A DNA stretch of 10,235 nucleotides from Actinomycetes bacterium (GCA_023403475.1 JAEYEL010000119.1:1-10235), one strand, 5' to 3'. Numbered from the stretch's first letter, positions 1-6,048 are shown. The notes: generated by a model from the letters alone, not told the origin. Numbers and translations: made by a program.

Positions 1-33
1 GATCCCGTGCGATGATCACGAGAGGGGAAGACA

Positions 34-927
34 ATGGAGGACGAGAAGCGCATAGCGGAACTGTTCGAGCAGCTGGGCTTTGGCGAACCGAAACGGATAG
101 AGCGGCTGGGCGGTCTGACGAACCGCAGTTACCGCGTTTTGTCGGACGCGCGCGATGTGGCGGTGCGCCTTCCTGGCGACGGCACCGAAGGGCTGGTGAA
201 CAGGGCTGACGAGCGCATCATCAATCAGATTGCCAGCGACATAGAGGTGGACAGCCTGCTTTATTGGTTCGATGCGGAAACGGGCGAGAAGGTGACGCAG
301 TGGATTCCCTACGCTGAGACCATTCACGTCGAAACCGCGCACGACCCCGAGAACATGGAGGGCATGGCCGATGCGCTTCGTCGCTTGCACGAAAGCGCGC
401 AGGAAGTTTCCGTAGTGTTCGACCCGTTTGAGAAGGTGGGAGAATACGAACGGCTTATCCTGAGCGAGGGCGGACGGTTCTGGGATGACTACGAAGAGGT
501 GAAGGAGCGCGTGCTTCGCGCACTCGCCCCGTATGCGGGGGATGCGAGTTCGCGGCGCCTGTGCCATTGCGACCCTTTGTGCGAGAACTTCGTGAAGGAT
601 GCGGAAAGCGGGCGCATGTACCTTCTGGACTGGGAATACGCTGGCATGAACGACCCTATGTGGGACGTTGCGGACGTGGTTGTAGAATCGGGTTTTACCG
701 ATGCGGAGCAGCGGGCGTTCGCGCGGGCTTACTTCAGGCGCGAACCTTCCGCAGAGGAGATGGGCCGTATAACGGCGAACGTGGTGCTCATCGACTTCCT
801 CTGGAGTCTTTGGGGAAAGCAGCGCTCCGCTTTCGACGAGAGCCTAACCAGCTACGGCGACGAACGCTTCGCCCGCTGCAAGAAGAACCTGGAAGCCTTG
901 GAAGCGCGAATGGCGGCGGGTGTCTAG
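34..927 (+). CDS. LicA/choline-kinase-like phosphotransferase
   Basis: Predicted cytoplasmic small-molecule kinase of the choline/ethanolamine kinase (LicA, APH-like fold) family, 297 residues, the usual family length. Seen: a nucleotide loop GGLTNRSYRV at residues 26-35, the beta-strand VAVRLPGDGTE at 42-52 typical of LicA proteins, the catalytic loop HCDPLCENF at 178-186 (Asp180 base, Asn185 metal ligand) and the metal-binding LLDWEYAG at 197-204 (Asp199). The ATG is preceded by AGAGGGGAAG a few bases upstream, which supports this start. Known of the family: ATP-dependent phosphorylation of choline or a similar amino-alcohol, often feeding phosphocholine decoration of surface glycans or teichoic acids. 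The substrate here is inferred, and an aminoglycoside- or thiamine-kinase-like role cannot be excluded. No licC or licD partner is visible downstream; an upstream partner would lie outside the window. Confidence 0.85.
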   Translation: MEDEKRIAELFEQLGFGEPKRIERLGGLTNRSYRVLSDARDVAVRLPGDGTEGLVNRADERIINQIASDIEVDSLLYWFDAETGEKVTQWIPYAETIHVETAHDPENMEGMADALRRLHESAQEVSVVFDPFEKVGEYERLILSEGGRFWDDYEEVKERVLRALAPYAGDASSRRLCHCDPLCENFVKDAESGRMYLLDWEYAGMNDPMWDVADVVVESGFTDAEQRAFARAYFRREPSAEEMGRITANVVLIDFLWSLWGKQRSAFDESLTSYGDERFARCKKNLEALEARMAAGV

Positions 928-1005
928 AGGCTCGCAGCGCAGGGTGCAGAAGAGAAGGTTGCGCACCGCCGTCAGCGCGGCGCTTGCGGTTTACGGGGGG
1001 GCCGT

Positions 1006-1287
1006 ATGAAAGCCCATCCAATTCATTTGCAGATGAAATACGCTCGCATTGTCGAGGGACTCTCTTATCGTACGGATCTTTCGCTCGACGATGCGCCGGC
1101 GTTCTTCTACGGATTCCGAACCTGCCAGCTTGTGCGCAAGGGCGTCTCCGGCCTGCATGCTCGAAGCGATGGCTATCTTGTGGGCGAACCTCCTGTGGCG
1201 CGCGGGCGCGCGGCGGGCGTTACGGGTTCGGCGGCCCGCAGACAGAGGCCGGGCGGGCGAAACGCGGGAATGCCCCGTTTGCGTTAA
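1006..1287 (+). pseudogene. decayed short hypothetical ORF
   Basis: A 93-codon frame starts at ATG 1006, six bases after a run of seven G (995-1001) that could serve as Shine-Dalgarno. Residues 1 to about 60 look protein-like: HPIHLQMKYARIVEGLSYR, then LSLDDAPAFFYGF, then LVRKGVSGLHARSDGYLVGE. They resemble short uncharacterised proteins that I loosely associate with DUF3791-type small ORFs; this family link is uncertain. After about position 1190 the frame turns into Arg/Gly/Ala-rich sequence without protein character, while the +1 frame would read ELLWRAG, which suggests a one-base indel near 1188. The stop codon TAA lies inside a dispersed repeat that begins at 1283. Best read as a truncated or frameshifted remnant. 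Confidence 0.4.
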
Positions 1288-1305
1288 GAATTTGGAATTG
1301 AGGGG
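1283..1305 (-). repeat. 23-bp intergenic repeat, copy 1 (inverted)
   Basis: Reads GTTAAGAATT at its start and ends TTGAGGGG on the plus strand. It is the reverse complement of the copies at 1410-1432 and 1470-1492, with one mismatch against the 1470 copy. It overlaps the stop codon of the decayed ORF at 1006-1287. Confidence 0.8.
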
Positions 1306-1314
1306 AGCTCGGAG

Positions 1315-1334
1315 GGTCGGCGAAGACGCCGACC
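1315..1334. other. hairpin, 8-bp stem
   Basis: GGTCGGCG (1315-1322), loop AAGA, CGCCGACC (1327-1334): a perfect 8-bp stem with a four-base loop, lying between the inverted repeat copies. There is no T-run after it, so it is not a typical intrinsic terminator. It may be part of the same non-coding element as the flanking repeats. Confidence 0.6.
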
Positions 1335-1381
1335 TGCGGTTATGCGAAGGGCTCGGCGGGGCTGCGGTACGGCGCCGCTGC

Positions 1382-1403
1382 AAAACGCCTGATGGCGGGT
1401 TTT
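1382..1403 (+). terminator. terminator-like A-tract/stem/T-tract
   Basis: AAAACGCC, loop TGAT, GGCGGG then TTTT. A 4-bp GC stem (1386-1389 with 1394-1397) is flanked by AAAA (1382-1385) that can pair with TTTT (1400-1403), leaving two bulged G. This is the layout of a small intrinsic terminator for plus-strand transcription through the decayed ORF. The short stem keeps confidence low. Confidence 0.35.
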
Positions 1404-1409
1404 CGGCTT

Positions 1410-1432
1410 CCCCTTAACTCCGAATTCTTAAC
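1410..1432 (+). repeat. 23-bp intergenic repeat, copy 2
   Basis: Starts CCCCTTAACTCC and ends AATTCTTAAC. It has two differences from the copy at 1470-1492, and both copies are followed by AG. Spacing between the starts of copies 2 and 3 is 60 bp. Confidence 0.8.
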
Positions 1433-1446
1433 AGGAATTCGGAGTT
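1416..1446. other. perfect 12-bp stem-loop overlapping repeat copy 2
   Basis: AACTCCGAATTC (1416-1427) is exactly complementary to GAATTCGGAGTT (1435-1446), with a seven-base loop. Half of the stem is repeat copy 2; the other half is a partial inverted copy of it. Only three T follow on the plus strand, so this is more likely a palindromic repeat structure than a terminator. Confidence 0.65.
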
Positions 1447-1469
1447 TCCGTGTTCGAGGCCCCCTCTTT

Positions 1470-1492
1470 CCCCTCAATTCCGAATTCTTAAC
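1470..1492 (+). repeat. 23-bp intergenic repeat, copy 3
   Basis: Starts CCCCTCAATTCC and ends AATTCTTAAC. It is the exact inverse of copy 1 (1283-1305) except for one base, so copies 1 and 3 could act as terminal inverted repeats of a roughly 210-bp element. Confidence 0.8.
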
Positions 1493-1614
1493 AGAGTCCG
1501 CCTGCGTCTCCTCGCCGGAAGGCCCTCTGGCTGCCTTAGCGGGCAGGGAGGTAGCGCGTGCCGCGGCCTGCGCCTTTCGCGGCGAGGTCGAGCATGGCTT
1601 CTCCAGTCATCGAA
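1493..1614. other. intergenic, nothing recognised
   Basis: GC-rich sequence between repeat copy 3 and the 1615-1658 hairpin. I see no ORF with protein character, no tRNA and no further copy of the local repeats. Confidence 0.5.
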
Positions 1615-1658
1615 ACGGAAAGCGACCGAAGCATATCATGTTCTCGGTCGCTTTCCGT
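1615..1658 (-). terminator. 15-bp perfect stem-loop, probable bidirectional terminator
   Basis: ACGGAAAGCGACCGA (1615-1629) pairs perfectly with TCGGTCGCTTTCCGT (1644-1658) around a 14-base loop. On the plus strand the stem is followed by CGTTTTCTC. On the minus strand it is followed by a short T-run, TTTCG. It lies about 180 bp beyond the end of the minus-strand ATP-grasp/DUF1461 operon and is the only strong stem there, so it probably ends that transcript. It may also block plus-strand transcription from the left. Confidence 0.65.
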
Positions 1659-1709
1659 CGTTTTCTCGGGTCGTCGATCTTGCTTTGCCGGTAAGTTCAG
1701 CTTGCTTTT

Positions 1710-1836
1710 CGATTCGGATTCAGACTTCGTTTTCGGTCTGGCTTTCGGTCCGCCTTCGGTCCCAGTCCCGCCTTCGGTCTCGGTTCTGATCCCGATCCCG
1801 GTTCCGGCTCCAGTCCCAGTCCAGTCCCGTCCCCGT
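1710..1836. repeat. degenerate hexamer-like low-complexity tract
   Basis: The stretch is built of variants of a six-base word: TTCGGT, CCCAGT, GATCCC and GGTTCC recur, and CGCCTTCGGTC occurs twice about 20 bp apart. It starts directly at the stop codon of the DUF1461 gene and extends towards the 1615-1658 terminator. All reading frames through it give simple alternating peptides such as VPVP or GTGAGTG, as any short-period repeat would. I see no independent gene here. It forms the 3' untranslated part of the minus-strand operon if the terminator call is right. Confidence 0.6.
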
Positions 1837-2685
1837 CTAGCTTGCTCTCCTCAGCTTTGCGCCCAAGGCGAGGCTCGCCGCGCAGGCGACAAGGGTCGTG
1901 GCGGCCCACACTGCGGCCATGCCCATCCAGAAGCTGAGCGGATACATGCAGATGAGCAGGCTGTCTATGCTGAACGTCCAGTTTCCCTGCGGGAAGAGCA
2001 CCTCGTGGAAGGCCGAGAAGAAGCCGTAGAAATCGGCGGCTGCCCAAATGCCGCAGGCTGCCAGCGCGACGATGAGCGCGATAGGCGCCGCCGTGCAGAT
2101 GCGGGCCGCTGCACGGGCGCAGCGAGGGTTGCGCCTGTTCGCTATGTGGAGCGCGGCTAGCACGGCAAGCGAAGCGCCCGCGCATGCCCAAAGCCATGGG
2201 GCGACACTGCGGATGAGCTTGTTGCAGTCTTGCAGGTGTGAGACCGCATCGGCGTCGAGCGTGTAGGCATCGCTTACGGCGGCCAAGGCGTCGAATGCGG
2301 TGGCACTGGGGGATGCGCCGGCCGATGCAGCGGATGCTTTGCCTTCCAAGGCGGCCCGCGCCGCTGCGCTCCAGCGGTCGGCGACGGGCGACCCTTCGGC
2401 GCTCGCCGTTTCCGCTGCCTGCAGAATCACGTTCGCCAGAGCCTGTTCCGCGCCCTCATCGCCGAAGGCCATGCGCCCGTAGTCATCCACCGTGAAGTCG
2501 CGCGTGGCCTGCGCCAGCGTTGTAAGCTGCTCGGAAGTGTACGGCGCGTCTGCCGCGTTGCTCGTCGCCCGCGACAGAACCTGCGTGACGATCGGCAGGC
2601 AGCAAACCCCGAACCCTGCCGCGAACAGCGTAACCGCCAGTAAGGTCGAAGCAACGCCGGTTGCGATTCCCTTCACTATGCGCAT
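1837..2685 (-). CDS. DUF1461/TIGR01906 integral membrane protein
   Basis: A 282-residue membrane protein of unknown function. Seen: one N-terminal helix at about residues 6-30, a long non-membrane segment at about 40-158 (Ala/Ser-rich at 115-130), then three helices at about 162-182, 197-217 and 250-276. The stretch FHEVLFPQGNWTF at 226-238, followed by DSLLICMYPLSFW, matches the signature I know from the TIGR01906/DUF1461 family, where it precedes the last helix; the family's HL-D motif is at 150-153 (HLQD). The extracytoplasmic loop between helices 1 and 2 probably carries the functional surface. The ATG follows GGAAGAGAGTGT, whose Shine-Dalgarno overlaps the stop of the upstream ATP-grasp gene, so translation of the two is probably coupled. 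The function is unknown; only the family assignment is supported. Confidence 0.8.
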   Translation of the reverse strand: MRIVKGIATGVASTLLAVTLFAAGFGVCCLPIVTQVLSRATSNAADAPYTSEQLTTLAQATRDFTVDDYGRMAFGDEGAEQALANVILQAAETASAEGSPVADRWSAAARAALEGKASAASAGASPSATAFDALAAVSDAYTLDADAVSHLQDCNKLIRSVAPWLWACAGASLAVLAALHIANRRNPRCARAAARICTAAPIALIVALAACGIWAAADFYGFFSAFHEVLFPQGNWTFSIDSLLICMYPLSFWMGMAAVWAATTLVACAASLALGAKLRRAS

Positions 2686-2696
2686 ACACTCTCTTC

Positions 2697-4145
2697 CTAA
2701 TCAACCCATATCGTCGCGGCAGTTATTCCCTGCATATCCTTGCTGATGGTGGGCAAAGGTCCTAGGCGCGAGAACACTCCTGTGAACTCGCCGTCGTAGA
2801 GGTAGAGGCCGTTGAGGTTGTTGTACGCTTGCGGCTCGTTTCGCACGTCGCTATCCGCCATGTTCTCGATGCCCGCATCGGGCGGCAGGGTTGCGGTCTG
2901 GTAAGGGCGGATGTAGCGCTGCACGACGAACGGGTAGCCGGCGCGCCCGTTCGCGAAGCGGTCCACAAGGTCTTCCCATTCCTTCTGGCTTACGAAGCAG
3001 CCGGCGTAGACGTTGTCAGCGCCGTAGTGGTCGGTGGGCTTGATGATCCATTCCTCCTTGTTCGCGCGGATCTGCGGGATGTTCACCTGATCGTCGTCTA
3101 GAAACGCGGTCAAGGGCACGGTCTCTTCCACGAACGACACTTCGTCGGCGGTGAGGAACGCCTGGGTCGCCGGGTCGAACAGCGCCTTGAATATTTGCTT
3201 ATCGTGCACGATGTGTCCGGCGAAGCTGCCGATGAGCGCTACCTTTTCCGCCCGCACGGCGGCAACGAGCTGCTGTGATTCCTCCCACCGGTCCATCACG
3301 TCGTTTGTCACGCAACGCCGCCAGATGGCGTCTATCCGCTTGCCGTCCGCATCGCGCAGCGCCTCGCCGTCGAAGGTCAGCTCGCGCACGTCGGCTACGA
3401 CGCACTCCACACCGCGCGCCTCGAACAGTTTGGCGAACACGTGGAACTCGTCCACGACGGCGTTTTCCAAAAAATCGACGATGGCTACGCGCGGGCGGGC
3501 CACCTTGTGCTTATAGGTGGAGTAGATGCCAAGGAACGTGCTCACCCACGATTCGAACAGCTCGCAGGTCTCCACCCGGTGGCGGCTTGCGAACTCCTTG
3601 AACGTTTCCGACTGCGCGATGGAGGCCGTGATCTCGCGGTTCTCGTTCATGCCGGAAGATCCGTCTGCGTTGAACTCGCAGAACTTGCAGCGCAGGTTGT
3701 CTTCGTTCAAAAACGTGTCCACGCGTGCGAAAGGAAGCACCGAGTTATATCCGCGCGGCAGGCAGATAAGCTCTTCCAAGCGCGGATCGAAGTCGAAGAC
3801 GCGCCGATAGGCGGGGTCTGTCAGATAATGCTTGATGACCTTCACCAGAATGCGGTGCGCCGTCTCTGCCGTGCGCTTCATGGCTTTGTAGGTGGGGCGG
3901 TCGAAAAGCCGGGGGACGAAGGTCGATTCCACCACCTCGTGGTGGCAGATGGCCGTGGACGAGCGCATGTACGCCCGTGCCGCACGGCGTCCTGCAACGT
4001 CGCCGCCGAGCGCGTTCATGATGTCGAAGTACTCCCGTGTGTACGCGGCGTTCGCGCAGGCTGCGGGGGCGCTGCTGGTTACTGGGGCGGGGCAGCTGTT
4101 TTCGGGTAGGGTCGAGGTGCTGGTCTTTGCGGGATCGTTTTCCAT
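2697..4145 (-). CDS. circularly permuted ATP-grasp ligase (GspS-like)
   Basis: A 482-residue protein of the circularly permuted ATP-grasp / glutathionylspermidine-synthase-like superfamily, whose characterised members form amide bonds through an acyl-phosphate. Seen: FCEFNADGSSGMNENRE at residues 155-171 (the E-x-N metal/substrate motif), VAIVDFLEN at 220-228 starting a Rossmann-like domain, HDKQIFKALF at 314-323, the ATP-binding lysine in WIIKPTDHYGADNVYAG at 366-382, FVVQRYI at 406-412 and LYLYDGEFTGVFSRLG at 447-462. The first 33 residues are Ser/Thr/Pro/Ala-rich and look like a disordered tail. The start is supported by GGAGAAAGG eight bases upstream. The gene leads an operon with the DUF1461 membrane protein, 11 bp downstream. 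Substrates cannot be read from sequence; glutathione-related chemistry is not implied, since many members act on other peptides or amines. Confidence 0.8.
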   Translation of the reverse strand: MENDPAKTSTSTLPENSCPAPVTSSAPAACANAAYTREYFDIMNALGGDVAGRRAARAYMRSSTAICHHEVVESTFVPRLFDRPTYKAMKRTAETAHRILVKVIKHYLTDPAYRRVFDFDPRLEELICLPRGYNSVLPFARVDTFLNEDNLRCKFCEFNADGSSGMNENREITASIAQSETFKEFASRHRVETCELFESWVSTFLGIYSTYKHKVARPRVAIVDFLENAVVDEFHVFAKLFEARGVECVVADVRELTFDGEALRDADGKRIDAIWRRCVTNDVMDRWEESQQLVAAVRAEKVALIGSFAGHIVHDKQIFKALFDPATQAFLTADEVSFVEETVPLTAFLDDDQVNIPQIRANKEEWIIKPTDHYGADNVYAGCFVSQKEWEDLVDRFANGRAGYPFVVQRYIRPYQTATLPPDAGIENMADSDVRNEPQAYNNLNGLYLYDGEFTGVFSRLGPLPTISKDMQGITAATIWVD

Positions 4146-4149
4146 GGCG

Positions 4150-4175
4150 GGTGCCTTTCTCCGGTGCCTTTCTCC
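4150..4175 (-). repeat. 13-bp perfect tandem duplication carrying the Shine-Dalgarno
   Basis: GGTGCCTTTCTCC occurs twice back to back (4150-4162, 4163-4175). On the minus strand each unit reads GGAGAAAGGCACC and contains a Shine-Dalgarno-like GGAGAAAGG. The proximal unit is correctly placed for the ATP-grasp start at 4145; the distal one is 13 bases further away. Confidence 0.9.
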
Positions 4176-4262
4176 TATGGAGGGAAGCGTGCTGTTTTCG
4201 GTTGAGGTTGCAGCGCGGCTGTGTTCGTACTAAAATGCCAATAAGCGGTGTCCTGCTGATCA

Positions 4263-4446
4263 GGGCGCATCCTTGCTAGGTCGAACCCCGTTTGCGTCGA
4301 AGCCTGCGAGGTTTAACTTTGTTCGGATACGTTCGCTAGCTCCTTTCCGCCATCTCGATGACGGCGATGGAAGACAGACAGCAGAGCGCATATTGCGATT
4401 ACCGTTTGAGCGTCCATGGGCCTCATCCCCCTTCGAGGATGCGCCC
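4263..4446. repeat. 11-bp inverted repeat enclosing a microORF
   Basis: GGGCGCATCCT (4263-4273) is the exact reverse complement of AGGATGCGCCC (4436-4446). The arms are 162 bp apart and bracket the minus-strand microORF at 4313-4417. In a minus-strand transcript the first arm would lie in the 5' leader and the second beyond the stop codon, so the two ends of the RNA could pair. Confidence 0.6.
4313..4417 (-). CDS. hydrophobic microprotein candidate (34 aa)
   Basis: A short frame opening MDAQTVIAICALLSVF and ending in a charged tail (HRRHRDGGKELANVSEQS). AAGGGGG lies nine bases upstream of the ATG, and an extended -10 promoter lies about 55 bases upstream. In the frame shifted by one base after Ser14/Val15 the sequence would continue as SIAVIEMAERS and stop at 4336. 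That frame gives a continuous membrane helix with a short charged end, the usual form of small membrane or type I toxin peptides, so the gene may be intact as a 34-mer or a one-base-frameshifted 26-mer. I do not recognise a family. The support is the combination of promoter, Shine-Dalgarno, hydrophobic peptide and enclosing inverted repeat; each item alone is weak. Confidence 0.3.
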   Translation of the reverse strand: MDAQTVIAICALLSVFHRRHRDGGKELANVSEQS

Positions 4447-4471
4447 AAAGCCGACGAAGCGCCGCTTGCGC

Positions 4472-4480
4472 ATCATAACA
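4472..4480 (-). promoter_or_regulatory. extended -10 promoter for the microORF
   Basis: On the minus strand the sequence reads TGTTATGAT: hexamer TATGAT (4477-4472, five of six consensus bases) preceded by TG one base upstream. A start near 4465 would give a leader of about 48 bases containing the inverted-repeat arm and the Shine-Dalgarno. There is no clear -35. Confidence 0.45.
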
Positions 4481-4670
4481 CGATTCGCTCGTGACCATCC
4501 CTAGCTTCCGCTTTTTGTTATGCATAGTACAGTTTCGGGCATCCTGCGATTTGCGATTTAGGGTTTTCGGCCTTTTGTTTTTTGCGGCTTGCGCGAAGTT
4601 TGGATTAGCGTTACCATGGCGCAGTTTGCAATTGCGGCTTCGGTTGCGCTGCGAACGTTTCAGTGTCCGT

Positions 4671-4766
4671 TTTATCAAGAGTCGGGGGAGAGAGTTGGCT
4701 CTGCGATCCCGGCACCAACCAGGTGCGCTTCTCGTGTGCCAAGGTGGTACGGCCAACAACGATGAA
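4671..4766 (+). promoter_or_regulatory. SAM-I/SAM-IV-clan riboswitch upstream of metK
   Basis: The leader shows the core pattern of SAM-clan riboswitches. P1: TTTATC (4671-4676) pairs with GATGAA (4761-4766) with one G-U. AAGAG then leads into P2, GGGA (4686-4689) with TCCC (4707-4710), a kink-turn-like GCGA, and inner stem AGAG/CTCT (4691-4694, 4699-4702) with loop TTGG. That loop is complementary to CCAA (4739-4742), the expected pseudoknot. P3 is GGCAC (4711-4715) with GTGCC (4736-4740); a local hairpin 4712-4726 is an alternative. A short P4-like stem around 4743-4757 is possible. The 3' strand of P1 overlaps the metK Shine-Dalgarno AAGGAGG (4765-4771), so SAM binding should hide it: translational feedback is inferred. 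The subtype is unresolved. Confidence 0.75.
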
Positions 4767-4777
4767 GGAGGAATCTT

Positions 4778-6040
4778 ATGGCTCAAACGAAGTCCAGCTA
4801 TGTCTTCACGTCCGAATCGGTGACGGAAGGGCATCCCGACAAAATTTGCGACCAGATTTCCGATGCCGTGCTCGACGCCATTCTGACGAAGGAGATCGAG
4901 CTGGCGCATGCGGGCTACATCGCCCCGAACGGGCTGCCCGCCGACCCCGCGCAGGTGCGCTGCGCCTGCGAAACCTTGGCCACGACCGGTATGGTGTTCG
5001 TGACCGGCGAGATCCGCACGCAGGCATACGTGGACGTGCCGCACATTGTGCGCGACGTGCTGCGCGAGATAGGCTACGACCGCGCAAAGTACGGCTTCGA
5101 CTGCGAGACCTGCGGCGTGGTGAACGCCATTCACGAGCAGTCACCCGACATAGCGCTCGGGGTGGACACTTCGTGGGAAGCCCAGCACGGGTGCGCGGAA
5201 AACGACCCTTACGACGCGGTGGGCGCGGGAGACCAGGGCATGGTGTTCGGCTACGCCTGCAACGAGACGAAGACGCTCATGCCCATGCCCATCTATCTGG
5301 CGCACCGTCTGGCTGAGCGCTTGACCGAGGTGCGAAAGCGCGGCACGCTTCCTTATTTGCGCCCCGACGGCAAGACCCAGGTCTCCGTGCGCTACGAGAA
5401 CGGTGTTCCTGCCTGCGTGGAAAAGGTGGTCGTGTCCACGCAGCATTCCGAAGACGTCGAACACGAGGCTCTGCGCGCCGCGCTCATCGAGAACGTGGTC
5501 GAGCCGGTGTTTGCAAACGAGGGCGTGCTGCTGGCGGAAGATGCCGAGATACACGTGAACCCCACGGGCCGCTTCGTTATCGGAGGCCCTATGGGAGATG
5601 CGGGTCTTACCGGGCGCAAGATCATCGTCGACACCTACGGCGGCATGGGCCGTCACGGCGGCGGCGCTTTTTCCGGCAAGGACTGCACGAAGGTGGACCG
5701 CTCGGCTGCCTATGCCGCTCGCTGGGTGGCGAAAAACGTGGTGGCGGCCGGTTTGGCAGACCGTTGCGAGATACAGGCGGCCTACGCTATCGGCATGGCG
5801 CGCCCAGTGTCCATCATGGTGGACACCTTCGGCACGGCACACGTTCCCGAGGCTGACATCGAGCGCGCCGTTACCGAGGTGTTCGACCTGCGCCCTGCCG
5901 CCATCATAGACGAGCTGGATCTGCGCCGCCCGATCTACCGCAAAACGGCGGCCTACGGCCACTTCGGCCGCGAGCTTCCCGAGTTCACCTGGGAGAAAAC
6001 GAACAAAGCCGAAGCCCTGCGCGAGGCGTGCGGGCTATAG
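4778..6040 (+). CDS. metK: S-adenosylmethionine synthetase
   Basis: Methionine adenosyltransferase: makes S-adenosylmethionine from methionine and ATP in the cytoplasm. Seen over 420 residues: GHPDKICDQISDAVLDA at 18-34 (ATP/Mg and K+ site), GAGDQGMVFGYA at 149-160, IGGPMGDAGLTGRKIIVDTY at 268-287 and GGAFSGKDCTKVDRSAAY at 295-312 with the phosphate-binding glycine/lysine loop. It is longer than the 384-residue E. coli enzyme; the extra residues lie mainly at about 42-60 (between the first helix and the ACET strand) and at 132-148 (SWEAQHGCAENDPYDAV before GAGDQG). The start is fixed by AAGGAGG seven bases upstream. It stands alone, controlled by its own SAM riboswitch, and is closed by the stem-loop at 6049-6084. 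The identification is secure. Confidence 0.97.
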   Translation: MAQTKSSYVFTSESVTEGHPDKICDQISDAVLDAILTKEIELAHAGYIAPNGLPADPAQVRCACETLATTGMVFVTGEIRTQAYVDVPHIVRDVLREIGYDRAKYGFDCETCGVVNAIHEQSPDIALGVDTSWEAQHGCAENDPYDAVGAGDQGMVFGYACNETKTLMPMPIYLAHRLAERLTEVRKRGTLPYLRPDGKTQVSVRYENGVPACVEKVVVSTQHSEDVEHEALRAALIENVVEPVFANEGVLLAEDAEIHVNPTGRFVIGGPMGDAGLTGRKIIVDTYGGMGRHGGGAFSGKDCTKVDRSAAYAARWVAKNVVAAGLADRCEIQAAYAIGMARPVSIMVDTFGTAHVPEADIERAVTEVFDLRPAAIIDELDLRRPIYRKTAAYGHFGRELPEFTWEKTNKAEALREACGL

Positions 6041-6048
6041 GGTGGTTG

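Noticed and set aside
1..15. Possible last codons of an upstream gene (GAT CCC GTG CGA TGA)
   Set aside because: Four codons and a stop are too little to support a gene.
1410..1492. Two repeats with a 37-base gap, superficially like a CRISPR unit
   Set aside because: Only two direct copies, which differ from each other, a third copy is inverted, and no cas gene is present.
1558..2160. Plus-strand frame with a Pro/Val repeat segment
   Set aside because: The repeat comes from the low-complexity tract, and the rest is antisense to the DUF1461 gene.
3441..4109. Plus-strand open frame within the ATP-grasp gene
   Set aside because: Shadow frame; the minus strand carries recognisable ATP-grasp motifs.
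4589..4617. TTGCGC-N17-TACCAT as the metK promoter
   Set aside because: Only three of six and four of six consensus matches; it is no better than other sites in the region, so the metK promoter is left uncalled.
4313..5134. Long minus-strand frame running from the intergenic region into metK
   Set aside because: Most of it is antisense to conserved metK; only the short ORF starting at 4417 has its own start signals.
5141..5962. Open frame antisense to metK
   Set aside because: Shadow of a GC-rich conserved gene; no protein features.
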